Below are positions 51,284-62,712 of a DNA stretch of 64,000 bases, in pieces; within the stretch, counting starts at the first letter, position 1, and each line of letters starts with the position of its first letter. This DNA comes from Okeanomitos corallinicola TIOX110. GTDB taxonomy: Bacteria > Cyanobacteriota > Cyanobacteriia > Cyanobacteriales > Nostocaceae. The notes under the pieces were generated by a model. That model saw only the letters and a program-made list of their open reading frames with translations, was not told the origin of the DNA and did no database searches. Made by a program: the position numbers and the translations under genes. Location: NCBI RefSeq assembly GCF_038050375.1, contig NZ_CP150886.1, positions 558,001 to 622,000 on the forward strand. Direction: 5' to 3'.

Positions 51284-54277
51284 CTACTTAGGTTTTGCTG
51301 CTTGAGTAATAGGAATTTCAATTACAAACTCTGTTCCTTGCCCCAAGGTAGAGTGACAATATAAATTACCTTTATGTTTATCTACTATAATTTGGTAACT
51401 AATAGAAAGCCCTAATCCTGTACCTTTACCTACATCTTTCGTGGTAAAAAATGGGTCAAACAATTTGGTAAGAATTTCTGGAGGTATTCCTGATCCATTA
51501 TCGGCAATACGGATAGCTAATCGAGAATTATTGATCATTTTAGTAGTAATTCTAATTTCTCTTGGTTTAGTAATGAGCTTCACTTCTTCTAAAGCATCAA
51601 TAGCATTACTAAAAATATTCATAAATACTTGATTCATTTGACCTGGATAGCATTTAATGAGTGGGATATTTCCGTAATCTCTAATTACTGATACTGCTGG
51701 ATGATTTGGCTGGGCTTTGAGGCGATTTTGCAAAATCATTAAGGTGCTATCTATGCCTTCGTGAATGTTAACTTCTTTGACTTCTGCTTCATCTAAACGG
51801 GAGAAGTTACGCAATGATAAGACAATTTCTCTAATTCTGTCTGTACCTACACGCATCGAGTTAAGCAGTTTCACTAAATCTTCTTTCAAAAATTCTAATT
51901 CTACATCTAAGATTTTTTCTTGAATTTCTTCTGGTGGTTCTGGGAAGTATCTTTGATATAAGTTTAATACACTTAATAAGTCTTCTACATATTCGTAGGC
52001 TGGAAATAGATTACCGTGAATAAAGTTAACAGGATTATTAATTTCATGGGCAATACCAGCTACCATATTCCCTAAAGATGACATCTTTTCACTATGGATA
52101 AGTTGAGTTTGTGTCCGCTTTAAATCTCTGAGAGCATTTTTCAGGTTTTCGGCTTGTTCTTGTAATAATATTTCTGATTTTTTGCGTTCTGTGATGTCTG
52201 TAGCTACACCTAAAATTTCCTTACCTTTTCCATTTTCGTGACGATTAAAAACTGTATCTCGACTGTATAACCAGCACCATTCACCATTGGCTTTTCTGAT
52301 CCGGTATTCAACTTGTAGGGTTTCTCCATCGGCAGAATTCATACACCTCTGCCAATGTGCTTGCATTTTTTCTACATCTTCTGGATGGCTGATTGTGGGA
52401 ATTAAATTGACTCCCATACTTTTGATCTCTGAGAGGGAGTATCCTAATAAGTTAGTAATTTCTCGGTTAGCGTAAATGTTGCGTTTTTCTTCTAAATCAA
52501 GAATATAAATAATATTAGGGGAGAAGTTAGCAATACGTTCAATAAAATCCTGGCTATCTTGCAGCGCAGCTTCGGCTTTTTTTCGCTCAGTAATATCTAT
52601 AGTAGTTCCTATAATTCGATAGATATTTCCGTCATTATCTTTGATTGGGTGAAGTGTGGTTAGCCACCAATTCGGTTGATTCTTAATAGTAAGATTTTCT
52701 TCATAAGTAATCGCTTTACCTAATTTTATACAACTTTTATAGCGGTTAATTACTTTTTGACCTTCTATTTCCCCATGTACATATCTTGGTGATTTACCTA
52801 TTAAATCTTTTTCATTTATTCCTGTAACTTTTTCGGCAGTTCGATTCATTCCTACATAGGAAAAATCATCTTCGCCCATAGTATCAAGTACAAATATAAT
52901 TTGAGTAATACCTTCATAAATACTACGCAGAAATTCTTCTTTTTCTTGTAATTTTGATTCGGCTTGTTTGAGTTTAGTAATTTCAAATAAACAACCATAC
53001 CAGACTATATTACCATTATTCTGTACTTCTGGTTTGGCTATGGCTTTGACCCATTTTTTGATATGAGAAGTAGTTTTAATTCTCCATTCAGCTTCATAGT
53101 TATCTAAGGTTTGGGCAGATTGAAATATTCTATCTTTTATCTCTGGTATATCTTGGGGATGAATATAATTAAATACTAATAATCCATCTTGTTGGATTTC
53201 TTCTGGAGTTAATTCTAAAAGTTCTCGACATCCTGAAGAGACGTAGTTAAAGGACATTTCTTCATCAGGTGATAAACAGAATTCATACATCATTCCTGGT
53301 ACATTGTCAGCTAATCTCTGTAGTCTAGCTTCACTTTTACGCCAGGCAGTTGTTCTTTCTTCTACTTTATGTTCTAATTCTTCGTTGAGTTTTTTCAGTG
53401 CAGCTTCGGCTGTTTTTCTGGCTGTAATATCTAATAAAACACCACAAAAAATAATCTCACCTTTTTCATTTGTGGTTGGGGTTGAGTCTCCTTGCCACCA
53501 TGTAATTTCTCCATTGGGTTTGATGAGTCTTCCTTCATAATGCCAAGGGGTAGAATTTTGAATGGCTGCAATTACAGAGTTTAAATAATTATTAAAATCT
53601 TCTGGATGAACAAGGGAAATAAATTTATGAAAATCTGCTATCATTTCATTAGCGGTAATTCCAGCTAGTTCCCAGATAAAATCGCTGATATAATCTACAG
53701 CCCAAACATTATTGCGGTTGGTAAATTGAAAAATTGCCCCCGGCAGATTTGTGGCAATATCTCTTAACCGTTTTTCACTTTTTAATAGGGCTATTTCTGC
53801 CTGTTTACGTTTGGTAATTACTTCGGTGAACATGATCATGCCGCCGATTTCATTACTATCTTGATACCAAGGATGTATTTCCCATTTGATCCATTCTATT
53901 GTGCCATCGGTACGGTGAAAGCTATCTTCTTCACATTTTGCGAATTCACCTTTTAAACATTTTTGGTGAATTTCTGGCCAATGTTGGGGTATTTCTGGAA
54001 AAATTTCATAGTGACTACGACCAATAATTTCTTGATCTTTTAAACCATAATCTTCTCGCCAACGACGGTTTGCTGATAAATAGCACATCTGAAGATCAAA
54101 TATGGCGATCGCTGCGGGGATATATTCTAAAAATAAACTCATCTGCTTGTGATCATACCCAACAGGAGCAGATAACTTATTTTGCTTCAAGCTGCTGACT
54201 GCTTGACGAAGTTCCAGAAGTTCCTGTTGTAGAGATTCGTAAGTGTTTCTGTCTACAGTGATATAATCACCATTCAT
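51284..54277 (-). CDS. multi-PAS sensor histidine kinase
   Basis: This 997-residue cytoplasmic sensor kinase has about five PAS/PAC modules in series. They start at [73 protein letters not shown] and [16 protein letters not shown], each ending in an ITERKKAE-type linker. The HisKA part carries the phospho-acceptor His in [19 protein letters not shown]. The ATPase domain has [25 protein letters not shown] and [13 protein letters not shown]. No membrane helix is seen, so the signal is cytoplasmic. No response regulator is adjacent; the cognate partner is elsewhere. Confidence 0.94.
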   Translation of the reverse strand: MNGDYITVDRNTYESLQQELLELRQAVSSLKQNKLSAPVGYDHKQMSLFLEYIPAAIAIFDLQMCYLSANRRWREDYGLKDQEIIGRSHYEIFPEIPQHWPEIHQKCLKGEFAKCEEDSFHRTDGTIEWIKWEIHPWYQDSNEIGGMIMFTEVITKRKQAEIALLKSEKRLRDIATNLPGAIFQFTNRNNVWAVDYISDFIWELAGITANEMIADFHKFISLVHPEDFNNYLNSVIAAIQNSTPWHYEGRLIKPNGEITWWQGDSTPTTNEKGEIIFCGVLLDITARKTAEAALKKLNEELEHKVEERTTAWRKSEARLQRLADNVPGMMYEFCLSPDEEMSFNYVSSGCRELLELTPEEIQQDGLLVFNYIHPQDIPEIKDRIFQSAQTLDNYEAEWRIKTTSHIKKWVKAIAKPEVQNNGNIVWYGCLFEITKLKQAESKLQEKEEFLRSIYEGITQIIFVLDTMGEDDFSYVGMNRTAEKVTGINEKDLIGKSPRYVHGEIEGQKVINRYKSCIKLGKAITYEENLTIKNQPNWWLTTLHPIKDNDGNIYRIIGTTIDITERKKAEAALQDSQDFIERIANFSPNIIYILDLEEKRNIYANREITNLLGYSLSEIKSMGVNLIPTISHPEDVEKMQAHWQRCMNSADGETLQVEYRIRKANGEWCWLYSRDTVFNRHENGKGKEILGVATDITERKKSEILLQEQAENLKNALRDLKRTQTQLIHSEKMSSLGNMVAGIAHEINNPVNFIHGNLFPAYEYVEDLLSVLNLYQRYFPEPPEEIQEKILDVELEFLKEDLVKLLNSMRVGTDRIREIVLSLRNFSRLDEAEVKEVNIHEGIDSTLMILQNRLKAQPNHPAVSVIRDYGNIPLIKCYPGQMNQVFMNIFSNAIDALEEVKLITKPREIRITTKMINNSRLAIRIADNGSGIPPEILTKLFDPFFTTKDVGKGTGLGLSISYQIIVDKHKGNLYCHSTLGQGTEFVIEIPITQAAKPK

Positions 54278-54582
54278 AATTATTTCAGCTAATAGATGAG
54301 TAAAATTTTGAGCGATCGCACTACTAAAAAATCAAAACACGGTCTATTGTATCGTTTTTTAATGGACTAAGATATTAATTTTAACATGATTTTTTCTAGA
54401 TAAAGATAAGTCTACATAATTAATCTTTTGATAGATTGTAAAAAACCATAAATATTGTATAGTTATATAAAGTAATACATAAGTTGTTTTCTGACCTCAT
54501 GCTAGGTGAGTAATTTCCAAATTGACTGGATACCTTTGTAGATAGAGTTTTAGTTATTCCTTCTTGATAATTCATATTGCTT
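54278..54582. other. divergent control region without gene
   Basis: This 305-bp region between the histidine kinase (minus) and the efflux adaptor (plus) contains one HIP1 site (about 54312) and AT-rich runs. No clear operator dyad for a TetR- or MarR-type efflux regulator was seen. Confidence 0.4.
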
Positions 54583-55896
54583 ATGACTTTACCTAAACCA
54601 GAAACTGATTTAGAAAAAATTCCTCCGTCATCTTCAAAGCCACCTACTCAAGCCAAACGGTGGCTTCGCTTATTATTAGCTACACTACTAATCCTTGGTG
54701 GTGGTACAGCCATTACTTGGCGTTTGCTTACAACTAAAAATCCAGAACCTGCTGCCAATCCGCAACCGGCTGGGGTGAAAGTAAAATTATCTACAGCACA
54801 GACAGGTACAATTGAGGATAGTGCAGAATACATTGCTACTTTAGAGTCTAGGCGTTCTGTTAATCTCCAACCAAGAGTTCAAGGTCAAATTTCCCAAATA
54901 TATGTGACATCAGGAGATCCAGTAGCTGCGGGTGCGGCCATCATGCAAATAGACTCAAGACAGCAACAAGCTACTGTTAATAGTTTATCTGCGGCTTCAC
55001 AAGTAGCAAAAGCACAATTAGATAATGCCCGTGCGACCCTGCAATCTTTAGAAGCAGAAAGATTAGGTAAAGTTGCTGATGTCAAGTTAAACCAGCAAGA
55101 ATATGAACGTTATTCGCAACTAGTTGCTCAAGGTGCTGTATCTCGACAAACTCAAGAGTTATATGCTAACAGATTAGCCACAGCTAAATCTGAACTGAGC
55201 GCAATAAACTCTCGTATTCAAGCCCAAAAAGCTACTATTTCCCAGACAGAAAAATCTTTAGAACAAGCCGATGCTAACATCAGACAACAACAAGTTCAGC
55301 TTCAGTATTACAAAATTACTGCCCCTTTTAATGGAACTGTAGGTAATATTCCGGTGAAAGTAGGAGATGTCGTAAATATTGCCACACCACTAGCTACCAT
55401 CACCCAAAACAGACCTTTAGAGGTTAATATTCCTGTACCATTAGAAAGAGGTCCTCAATTACGTCAGGGATTACCAGTAGAATTAATTAATGCCCAGGGT
55501 AAAACTTTAACTACCAGCAGAGTATTTTTTATCTCTCCCAATATCAATAATAATTCCCAGTCAATTCTAATCAAAGCACTATACAACAACTCTAATGGTG
55601 AGTTAAGAGCAGATCAGCAAATTCGCGCTAGAGTGATTTGGAGTGAGCGAGAAGGGGTGTTAATTCCTACTAGCGCAGTATCGCAAATAGCCGGGGAAAA
55701 TTTTATATTTTTAGCCCAAACCGCAACATCTCCAGAGGGTAATTCTCAATTAATAGCTAAACAGAAAAGAGTGCAATTAGGGGATATTAAAGAAAATAAT
55801 TACCAAGTCAAAGAAGGGTTAAAAGGAGATGAAAAAATAGTTGTTTCCGGTATTCAAAATCTCAGAGATGGAGTACCAATAATTCCTGAAAATTAG
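54583..55896 (+). CDS. RND efflux periplasmic adaptor (membrane fusion protein)
   Basis: This 437-residue HlyD/AcrA-type adaptor bridges the inner-membrane RND pump and an outer-membrane channel. After a cytoplasmic N-terminus and one membrane helix (LRLLLATLLILGGGTAITW) come the barrel-lipoyl part (SVNLQPRVQGQISQIYVTSGDPVAAG), a long coiled-coil hairpin (QVAKAQLDNARATLQSLEAE to SRIQAQKATISQTEKSLEQA) and the second lipoyl half (ITAPFNGTVGNIPVKVGDVV). The ATG at 54583 is preferred over a TTG six bases earlier. It is cotranscribed with the RND permease, 43 bases downstream. Confidence 0.93.
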   Translation: MTLPKPETDLEKIPPSSSKPPTQAKRWLRLLLATLLILGGGTAITWRLLTTKNPEPAANPQPAGVKVKLSTAQTGTIEDSAEYIATLESRRSVNLQPRVQGQISQIYVTSGDPVAAGAAIMQIDSRQQQATVNSLSAASQVAKAQLDNARATLQSLEAERLGKVADVKLNQQEYERYSQLVAQGAVSRQTQELYANRLATAKSELSAINSRIQAQKATISQTEKSLEQADANIRQQQVQLQYYKITAPFNGTVGNIPVKVGDVVNIATPLATITQNRPLEVNIPVPLERGPQLRQGLPVELINAQGKTLTTSRVFFISPNINNNSQSILIKALYNNSNGELRADQQIRARVIWSEREGVLIPTSAVSQIAGENFIFLAQTATSPEGNSQLIAKQKRVQLGDIKENNYQVKEGLKGDEKIVVSGIQNLRDGVPIIPEN

Positions 55897-55930
55897 TCAT
55901 TAGTTATTAGTCATTAGTTGTTAGTCATTA
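55893..55930. repeat. 14-bp tandem repeat between adaptor and pump genes
   Basis: TTAGTCATTAGTTA and TTAGTCATTAGTTG (55893-55920) are followed by a partial third unit. The stop codon of the adaptor gene lies in the first unit and the repeat fills most of the intercistronic gap. Confidence 0.75.
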
Positions 55931-55939
55931 CCAAAATTT

Positions 55940-58900
55940 ATGTTTGCTGATTTTTTTATTAAGCGGCCTGTATTTACCACTGTTTGTGCCATCATCGTTT
56001 TTTTGCTAGGATCAATTAGTATTCCTACCTTACCTACAGCCCAATATCCAGAAATTAGTCCTACTCAAATTATTGTTACTTCTAACTACATTGGTGCTAG
56101 TGCAGAAGTTGTAGAAAGCACCGTTACCTCTATTTTAGAACGACAAATTAATGGTGTAGAAGGCATTAAATATATCACTTCCAGTAGCAGTAATGATGGA
56201 ACTAGCACTATTACAGTCACATTTGATGCTGACAAAGATAAAGATATTGCTGCTGTTGATGTTTTAAACCGGGTTTCCTTAGCTGAACCACAGTTACCAG
56301 ATGCTGTTAAACAAACAGGAGTTACTGTTAGTAAACAGTCTAATAATATTTTGTTAGGGATGGGTTTGTATAGCGAGAATCAAGAATTTGATAATATATT
56401 TTTAAGTAATTACGCTGATTTATACGTTGCTGAAGCTTTAAAACGTCTCCCTGGTGTCAACGAAGCGCGAATTTTTGGGGAACGTCGTTATGCGATGCGG
56501 TTATGGCTTGACCCGAATAAACTAGCTACTAGAAAATTGACAACCAGCGATGTCATTAATGCTTTAAATGAGCAAAATTTACAGGTAGGTGCAGGACAAA
56601 TTGGACAAGAACCAGCCCCAACAGGTCAAATGTTTCAAATTGATTTAAGGGCTATTAGTAGACTGACCAAACCAGAGGAATTTGAGGAATTAGTCATTAA
56701 AACTGCCGATGATGGTAGTTTGATTAAATTAAAAGATGTAGGTAGAGCAGAACTTGGCGCTCAAAATTATAGTTCTTTTTTGAGATTTAAAGCTCAAGAT
56801 GGAGTAGGTATTGGGATATTTCCCACACCGGGAAGTAATGTTTTAAATGTTGCGAGGGCGGTTAAAAAAGAGATGGCAAGACTGTCTCAAAGTTTTCCAC
56901 CGGGGATAAAATATGAAGTTGCCTTTGATACGACAACTATTATCGAAGGCTCTTTATCTGAAGTAATTAAAACATTATTATTGGCGATTTCCCTAGTTGT
57001 TTTAGTAATCTTTATTTTCCTTCAAGATTGGCGCACTACGTTAATTCCTGTCATCACAATTCCCCTAGCATTAATTGGTACTTTCGGTTTTATCAAAGTC
57101 TTTAACTTTTCCATTAACACACTAACCATGTTTGGCTTAACCTTAGCCACAGGGATGGTAGTTGATGATGCAATCATTGTAGTTGAAAACATTTCCCGTT
57201 TAATTCAAGAAGAAAAACTTCCTCCCCAAAAAGCTGCATCAGTAGCAATGGAGGAATTATCAGGAGCGGTAATTGCAACTTCCTTAGTATTAATGGCGGT
57301 GTTTGTCCCTGTAGCTTTCTTCCCTGGTTCAACGGGGAATATTTATAAACAATTTGCCTTAACTATTGCTTTTTCTATTACTATTTCTACATTTTTAGCT
57401 CTGACTCTCACACCTTCTCTATCTGCTTTTTTATTGCGTCCAACACCTCCTCCTCGTGGTATTTTTGGCTTGTTTTTTGGTATTATAAACGGCTTTTTGG
57501 CAGCCATGCAGCGAGGATATCGCAAATTTTTGGTTTTCTTAACAAGAATCAAGGCTATTGTTTTAGTAATATTTATTGTCTTAATTGGGTTTACAGGTTG
57601 GATTTATTTAAACGTTCCTACATCATTTCTTCCTGATGAAGACCAAGGTTACTTTATCACCATTGTTCAAGCACCTGAAGGTTCTTCTCTGCAATATACG
57701 AGTAACGTTATGAGTAAGGTAGAAACAGAAATTTTAAAATTACCAGAAATTGTTGGAACTTTTGCTATTGGTGGCTTTAGTTTTAGTGGTAATACTGCTA
57801 ATAGTGGCGTAATTTTCAGTACCCTAAAATCCTGGGATGAAAGGACACAACCTCATCAAGCTGTACAAGCTATTATTGGTCAATTAATGGGCAAGTTTTC
57901 TAACATTACAGAAGCGAGTGTATTTGCCGTTAACCCCCCAGCAATTCGTGGTTTAGGTAGTTTTAGTGGTTTCCAATTTCAGTTGCAAGATATAGCAGGA
58001 ACAAATAGTTTAAATGATATGTTGGCTGTTGTTGGTCAATTTATGATGCAGGGAAATCAAACCCCAGGATTACAAGCTGTGTTTAGCACTTTTAAAGCCA
58101 ACACACCACAAATTATTGTCGAAGTAGATAGAAATAAAGCCAAATCTTTACAAGTTTCTGTAGATGATGTTTTCAGAACTATCCAAACTTATATAGGTTC
58201 AAGATATGTGAATGATTTTAATTTTCTCTCCCGTACTTATCGGGTATATGTACAAGCAGAATCTCAATTTCGCTCTAATCCCAATGATATTAATTCCTTG
58301 TACGTGAGGTCAGAAAATAATCAAATGATTCCTTTGAGTAGTTTGGTAAAACTAACTTCTACAACCGGACCACAAACTATTAACCATTACAACTTATTCC
58401 GTTCCATTGAAATTAATGGTTCTCCTGCACCGGGTTTTAGTTCAGGACAAGCAACCGCAGCAATGGAACAATTAGCTAAACAGATTTTACCCACAGGTAT
58501 GGGTTATGAATGGTCGGGTATTGTTGCGGAGGAAAAAGAGTCAGGTGGACAAGCACCGTTAATTTTTGGTTTGGGTTTGGTGTTTGTGTTTTTGGTATTA
58601 GCTGCTCAATATGAAAATTATGTTGACCCTTTGATTATTTTGCTTGCAGTTCCCTTAGCTATTATGGGTGCGTTAGCATCTCAATCTTTACGGGGTTTAA
58701 GTAATGATGTATTTTGCCAAGTGGGGTTAGTCATGTTAATTGGTTTAGCTAGTAAAAATGCGATTTTAATTGTTGAGTTTGCTAACCAATTAAGAGACCA
58801 AGGTTTACCAATTACTAAAGCAGCGGTGGAAGCAGCACAAGGTCGTTTACGTCCGATTTTAATGACTGCTATTTCTACACTTTTAGGGATTTTTCCGTTG

Positions 58901-59062
58901 GTAATTGCTACGGGTGCTGGTGCGGGAAGTCGTCAATCTTTAGGTACTGCGGTGTTTGGAGGAATGTTTGTAGCGACTTTTTTAAGTTTGTTTATTGTGC
59001 CAATTTTGTATATTATTATTGGGAAGATTCGGCAGCGGTTACAACCTGTGAGTAAGTATTGA
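55940..59062 (+). CDS. RND multidrug efflux permease (HAE1 family)
   Basis: This 1040-residue AcrB-type pump is a proton antiporter in the cytoplasmic membrane. The N-terminus FFIKRPVFTTVCAIIVFLLG is the canonical first helix. The paired aspartates of the proton relay are in ATGMVVDDAIIVVENISR. The C-terminal half has VFFLVLAAQYENYVDPLIIL-type sequence and ILIVEFANQLRDQG. The length is normal for HAE1 pumps. With the upstream adaptor it forms a two-gene export operon; no outer-membrane TolC-like gene is nearby. The substrate is unknown. Confidence 0.95.
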   Translation: MFADFFIKRPVFTTVCAIIVFLLGSISIPTLPTAQYPEISPTQIIVTSNYIGASAEVVESTVTSILERQINGVEGIKYITSSSSNDGTSTITVTFDADKDKDIAAVDVLNRVSLAEPQLPDAVKQTGVTVSKQSNNILLGMGLYSENQEFDNIFLSNYADLYVAEALKRLPGVNEARIFGERRYAMRLWLDPNKLATRKLTTSDVINALNEQNLQVGAGQIGQEPAPTGQMFQIDLRAISRLTKPEEFEELVIKTADDGSLIKLKDVGRAELGAQNYSSFLRFKAQDGVGIGIFPTPGSNVLNVARAVKKEMARLSQSFPPGIKYEVAFDTTTIIEGSLSEVIKTLLLAISLVVLVIFIFLQDWRTTLIPVITIPLALIGTFGFIKVFNFSINTLTMFGLTLATGMVVDDAIIVVENISRLIQEEKLPPQKAASVAMEELSGAVIATSLVLMAVFVPVAFFPGSTGNIYKQFALTIAFSITISTFLALTLTPSLSAFLLRPTPPPRGIFGLFFGIINGFLAAMQRGYRKFLVFLTRIKAIVLVIFIVLIGFTGWIYLNVPTSFLPDEDQGYFITIVQAPEGSSLQYTSNVMSKVETEILKLPEIVGTFAIGGFSFSGNTANSGVIFSTLKSWDERTQPHQAVQAIIGQLMGKFSNITEASVFAVNPPAIRGLGSFSGFQFQLQDIAGTNSLNDMLAVVGQFMMQGNQTPGLQAVFSTFKANTPQIIVEVDRNKAKSLQVSVDDVFRTIQTYIGSRYVNDFNFLSRTYRVYVQAESQFRSNPNDINSLYVRSENNQMIPLSSLVKLTSTTGPQTINHYNLFRSIEINGSPAPGFSSGQATAAMEQLAKQILPTGMGYEWSGIVAEEKESGGQAPLIFGLGLVFVFLVLAAQYENYVDPLIILLAVPLAIMGALASQSLRGLSNDVFCQVGLVMLIGLASKNAILIVEFANQLRDQGLPITKAAVEAAQGRLRPILMTAISTLLGIFPLVIATGAGAGSRQSLGTAVFGGMFVATFLSLFIVPILYIIIGKIRQRLQPVSKY

Positions 59063-59112
59063 TTTAGGATGGTGTTGGAATATTCTAAAAAAAGAGCCAA
59101 TTAAGAATTAGT

Positions 59113-59907
59113 ATGTCTATCAATTTAGTAGCTGAGACTCTCATACCACTTTCTGTTCAACAAAGAAAAGAACTTATTTTACATCATGCTTCATTACTTG
59201 ATGCAAGTCATATTCCAGATATAGACCTACAGAAAGCATACAAATATGGAAAAATAATTTCTGCAATAGGAGAATCATATTTTAAATATCAAATATTAAT
59301 AGATAATCAAAATATATTTAGTCTTAATTTAGAAAATCAATCTCAGTTAATCACTAATAAAACTGATAAATTTGCAGATGGTTTTATTAAATGGTTAAAA
59401 GCAGATTTTGATAAGAAAAATGCAATACTGGAGCATCATCCTAACCCGCGAAATCTCTTTGAACTTTGCGGAGTGAAACTACTTGTTACCAGTAATTCAG
59501 TGACAAGAAGCTTGAGTACAAAAATGGGACAACTCTGGGAAGAAATAGCTAATATTAGTCCTTATGTAATTGTACCTGAAGTTGAATTTGGAATTGCAAT
59601 TAAAGGAATAGATATTGTTATACTGACAACATCAAAAATTTACTTTGCACAGTTGAAAACTTTAAAAGGTACTTTGACGGGTTCACAATCAAATAGAGCT
59701 AAAAAAGAACTAGGTATTCATGATAACTCCTTATTTATATCTGCTTTTAATTTAGGAGGATGGACATTTAATGACGATAAAATTCAGCGAGTAGCTGGTA
59801 AGGAGTTTTGGGAAATGATTCGTATTGACTACGATTTAATAGAGAACAATGTTAGAAATATGTTGCAAAGAATTGACAAAGAGTTTGCAGATTTAGCAGC
59901 GAGTTAA
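59113..59907 (+). CDS. putative type II restriction endonuclease
   Basis: This 264-residue protein is not a close match to a family I can name. Its context and sequence suggest the endonuclease of a restriction-modification system. IAIKGIDIVILTTSKIYFAQLKTLKG has Asp167 and the pair Gln180-x-Lys182, a plausible variant PD-(D/E/Q)XK site, and Glu156/Glu158 are nearby. It is tail-to-tail with an intact C5 methyltransferase, with a 3-base gap between stop codons. The start is the ATG at 59113. The recognition sequence is unknown. Confidence 0.7.
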   Translation: MSINLVAETLIPLSVQQRKELILHHASLLDASHIPDIDLQKAYKYGKIISAIGESYFKYQILIDNQNIFSLNLENQSQLITNKTDKFADGFIKWLKADFDKKNAILEHHPNPRNLFELCGVKLLVTSNSVTRSLSTKMGQLWEEIANISPYVIVPEVEFGIAIKGIDIVILTTSKIYFAQLKTLKGTLTGSQSNRAKKELGIHDNSLFISAFNLGGWTFNDDKIQRVAGKEFWEMIRIDYDLIENNVRNMLQRIDKEFADLAAS

Positions 59908-59910
59908 ATT

Positions 59911-61086
59911 CTAGACAGGAAATAAAGACAGTTGTTCAGCTACTGATTTTCCTATGGGTTGATTTCCTTGCATAACATTTAGCAAATATTCACCCAATTC
60001 TTGAGCAAGTAAGACTGGTACTGCATTACCGATTTGTTTATATTTAGAACTGATAGAACCATGAAAAATCCAATCATCAGGAAAAGTTTGAATCCTCGCA
60101 GACTCACGTACAGTTAAAGGACGAAGTTCTACAGGATGACACATATCTGTAGCTTTTTGATGGGGACAAGTTGTAATAGTTGGTGAAGGTTTTTCCCAAG
60201 ATAATCTTCTATAAAATCCTACTTTCCCACCACCAGAATTATAAGCACCACCCATTGCTTCTTGTTTTAATTCTTCTGGTAAATATCGCCAATTTTGTCC
60301 TGCTGTTAATAATTTTAAAAACTTTAAACGATTTTCGGAATAAGACATAAATTCTGGTTTATTATCAATCAAATCTATTAACCCATCTTTTAAAGTTCTC
60401 CATTTTGGTAAAATTTTACCATCTTTACTATATTTAGCTAAAGGAAAAGTTACATTTTCACCATCTCTAGAACCAATAAAAACTACACGCAATCTATTTT
60501 GAGGAACTCCATAATCTGCTGCTTCTAACAGGTTGTAAACTACGTTATAACCTAATTGTTTCATTTCTGTTAAAACAACTTGTAAAGCTGCACCAGCTAT
60601 TTCATCAGGTTCTAAAGGTGGGTAATTTTTACCGCGTTGGTTTATTGGCCGATGACGTAGAGAAGCAGAAAGTAAACCTCTGACATTTTCCATCAAAAAA
60701 AATCGGGGTTGGACTTCTTTAACAACTCGGATAAAGTCCATAAATAAACTACCACGCGGGTCCATAACAGAACCACGTTTTCCTGCGGTACTAAATGGTT
60801 GACAAGGAGGACCACCGGTTACTAAGTCTACCTCACCTGGAAGTAAAGCACGTCCTAATTTTAAAACTCTTCCACCTTCTTCTAGTAATTGTTGAGAACT
60901 GACTTTTTCTATTTCTCTAGAAACAGCACTTTCTTGGAGATAGGGACGGTTTATAGCAATAGTTTTGACTGCATCTTTATCTTTTTCGACAACAGAAATA
61001 GTTTTAAATCCTGCTTTTTCTAAGCCTAAATCTAAACCATAAGCACCTGTAAACAGGGAGATAGAGATAGGTTGATTATTGATCAT
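59911..61086 (-). CDS. DNA (cytosine-5) methyltransferase
   Basis: This 391-residue C5 MTase has motif I LFTGAYGLDLGLEKAGF, motif IV GGPPCQPFSTAGKR with catalytic Cys95, motif VI MENVRGLL, motif VIII QNRLRVVFIG and motif X QIGNAVPVLLAQELG. It methylates cytosine in a target sequence that cannot be read from the sequence, and presumably protects against the convergent endonuclease at 59113. The length and motif order are normal. Confidence 0.92.
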   Translation of the reverse strand: MINNQPISISLFTGAYGLDLGLEKAGFKTISVVEKDKDAVKTIAINRPYLQESAVSREIEKVSSQQLLEEGGRVLKLGRALLPGEVDLVTGGPPCQPFSTAGKRGSVMDPRGSLFMDFIRVVKEVQPRFFLMENVRGLLSASLRHRPINQRGKNYPPLEPDEIAGAALQVVLTEMKQLGYNVVYNLLEAADYGVPQNRLRVVFIGSRDGENVTFPLAKYSKDGKILPKWRTLKDGLIDLIDNKPEFMSYSENRLKFLKLLTAGQNWRYLPEELKQEAMGGAYNSGGGKVGFYRRLSWEKPSPTITTCPHQKATDMCHPVELRPLTVRESARIQTFPDDWIFHGSISSKYKQIGNAVPVLLAQELGEYLLNVMQGNQPIGKSVAEQLSLFPV

Positions 61087-61155
61087 TATTGTTGTTATAA
61101 ATTATTTATATACTGAATATATCATATTGTTTAATATACTGTAATTAGTAAATAT

Positions 61156-62547
61156 TTATTTTAGGCATATATTATTTAACAAGGATTTCGCCAAATGATA
61201 AACTACAGGAATAGATACAGCATTACCGAATTGATGCTTTGCCTTAGATTGATTATCTGCTATCTGGAAACCTTCTGGAAATCCTTGTAATATTGCGTAA
61301 TCCTTTGCAGTTAATGGTTTATATTTTTGGTGAAAATATATTTCTTGAATAAACTTTTGTTTATATATTTCGGGTTCATCACATTCTATAGATATAGTTG
61401 CTAAATAATCTCGCGTTCCCGTTGCTGTTAATGTACCAATAGCATCAGCGTGAGGTAAATAGATTTTAGAAATTCCGTTAATTCCTGATGATATTTTAGA
61501 ATTTACAAACTCATAACCTTTATCTTCTACAAAACGTAAAATAGATTTTTCCACTAAAGTCTCAATTTCTTCAATTTTCAAATCTGTAATTAAGGATTCT
61601 AGAGCATTAAAATTTAAAGGATTACCATCTTTATTACCATAAATTTTCTTACGACGATTTTTTAAAACAGTTTGACAAATTAGCTTTTCTCTTTCAGTGG
61701 TTTCTATTAAATCCCAAGAATGAATTGTAGTATGTCCATTTCTAACGTCTGAGAATAAAAAGAAATCATTTAATTCATCTATTTTTTTAAATCTTCCTCT
61801 AGAAGCAGGAATTTTACCATCTGTAAATAATACTTCTGTAGGAAACTTTCTTTTAGAAAAATGACTAATTTCAATATCAGGAATTACATCATACAATTTC
61901 AAATGTTCGTTAACAGGTTTTGGAAAGGTAAAACCCCAACAATTATTTATATCCTTTCTAATACCAATAATAAAAACTCTATCTCTATCTTGAGGTAGAC
62001 CAAAATCTTAAGAATTAAGAACCTGATATTTAACCATATAACCAGAAGATATTAAATTATCGAGTATATACTCTAAACTTTCTCTATTTCTCGGTTCAGT
62101 TAAACCTTTCACATTTTCAAATATAAAGGCTTTTGGCCGATTAGATTTTACAACTCTAAAAACATCAATCCATAATTGACCTCTAGGGTCATCTAATCCT
62201 TTTAACTTACCTGCTATTGACCAAGGTTGACAAGGAACTCCACCGACAATAATATCTATTTTAAAAGGTAATTGATTTAAATTAGTAATATCTCCTAAAT
62301 ATGCTTCATTCGGATTATTATTATTATGAATAAAATTATTTTTATAAACTTTGATAGCATCTTTATCAATTTCTGAATAACCTAAGCAAATTCCCCCTAA
62401 CTGTTCAAGAGGTATTCTAAAACCACCGATACCGGAAAATAGGTCAACAAAAGTAAATTTTGTTGTTGTTTTTATACTGGTTGTCGGTTGTAATAATTGA
62501 AATAGTTCTAATTGTTGAGCATTAATACAAGATTTCATATTATTCAA
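61156..62547 (-). pseudogene. second C5 methyltransferase, broken by one nonsense codon
   Basis: The minus-strand frame opens at 62547 (MNNMKSCINAQQLELFQLL) with motif I FTFVDLFSGIGGFRIPLEQL, motif IV GGVPCQPWSIAGK with Cys106, and motif VI FIFENVKGLTEPRNRESLEY. A TAA (62010-62008) then interrupts QVLNS-DFGLPQDRDRVF at codon 180, where Tyr or a similar residue is usual (TAT or TAC to TAA). The frame continues unbroken to motif X HQFGNAVSIPVVYHLAKS at 61156. It is therefore one gene with a single stop, either newly dead, read through, or a sequence error. No other lesion is seen. Confidence 0.85.
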
Positions 62548-62712
62548 ATAAGCAAGATTATCTGGGAATATATTGTGATTTTATCAAAAAATCAAGATAG
62601 TTTTCAGTTATCGCTTTTCCTAATATCAATTTAATTTTACTGTTGTAATCATAAGTGATATAATCAATACGAATAATGCTTAAATTCTGTTGTGATTTTT
62701 AATGAATAAAAC

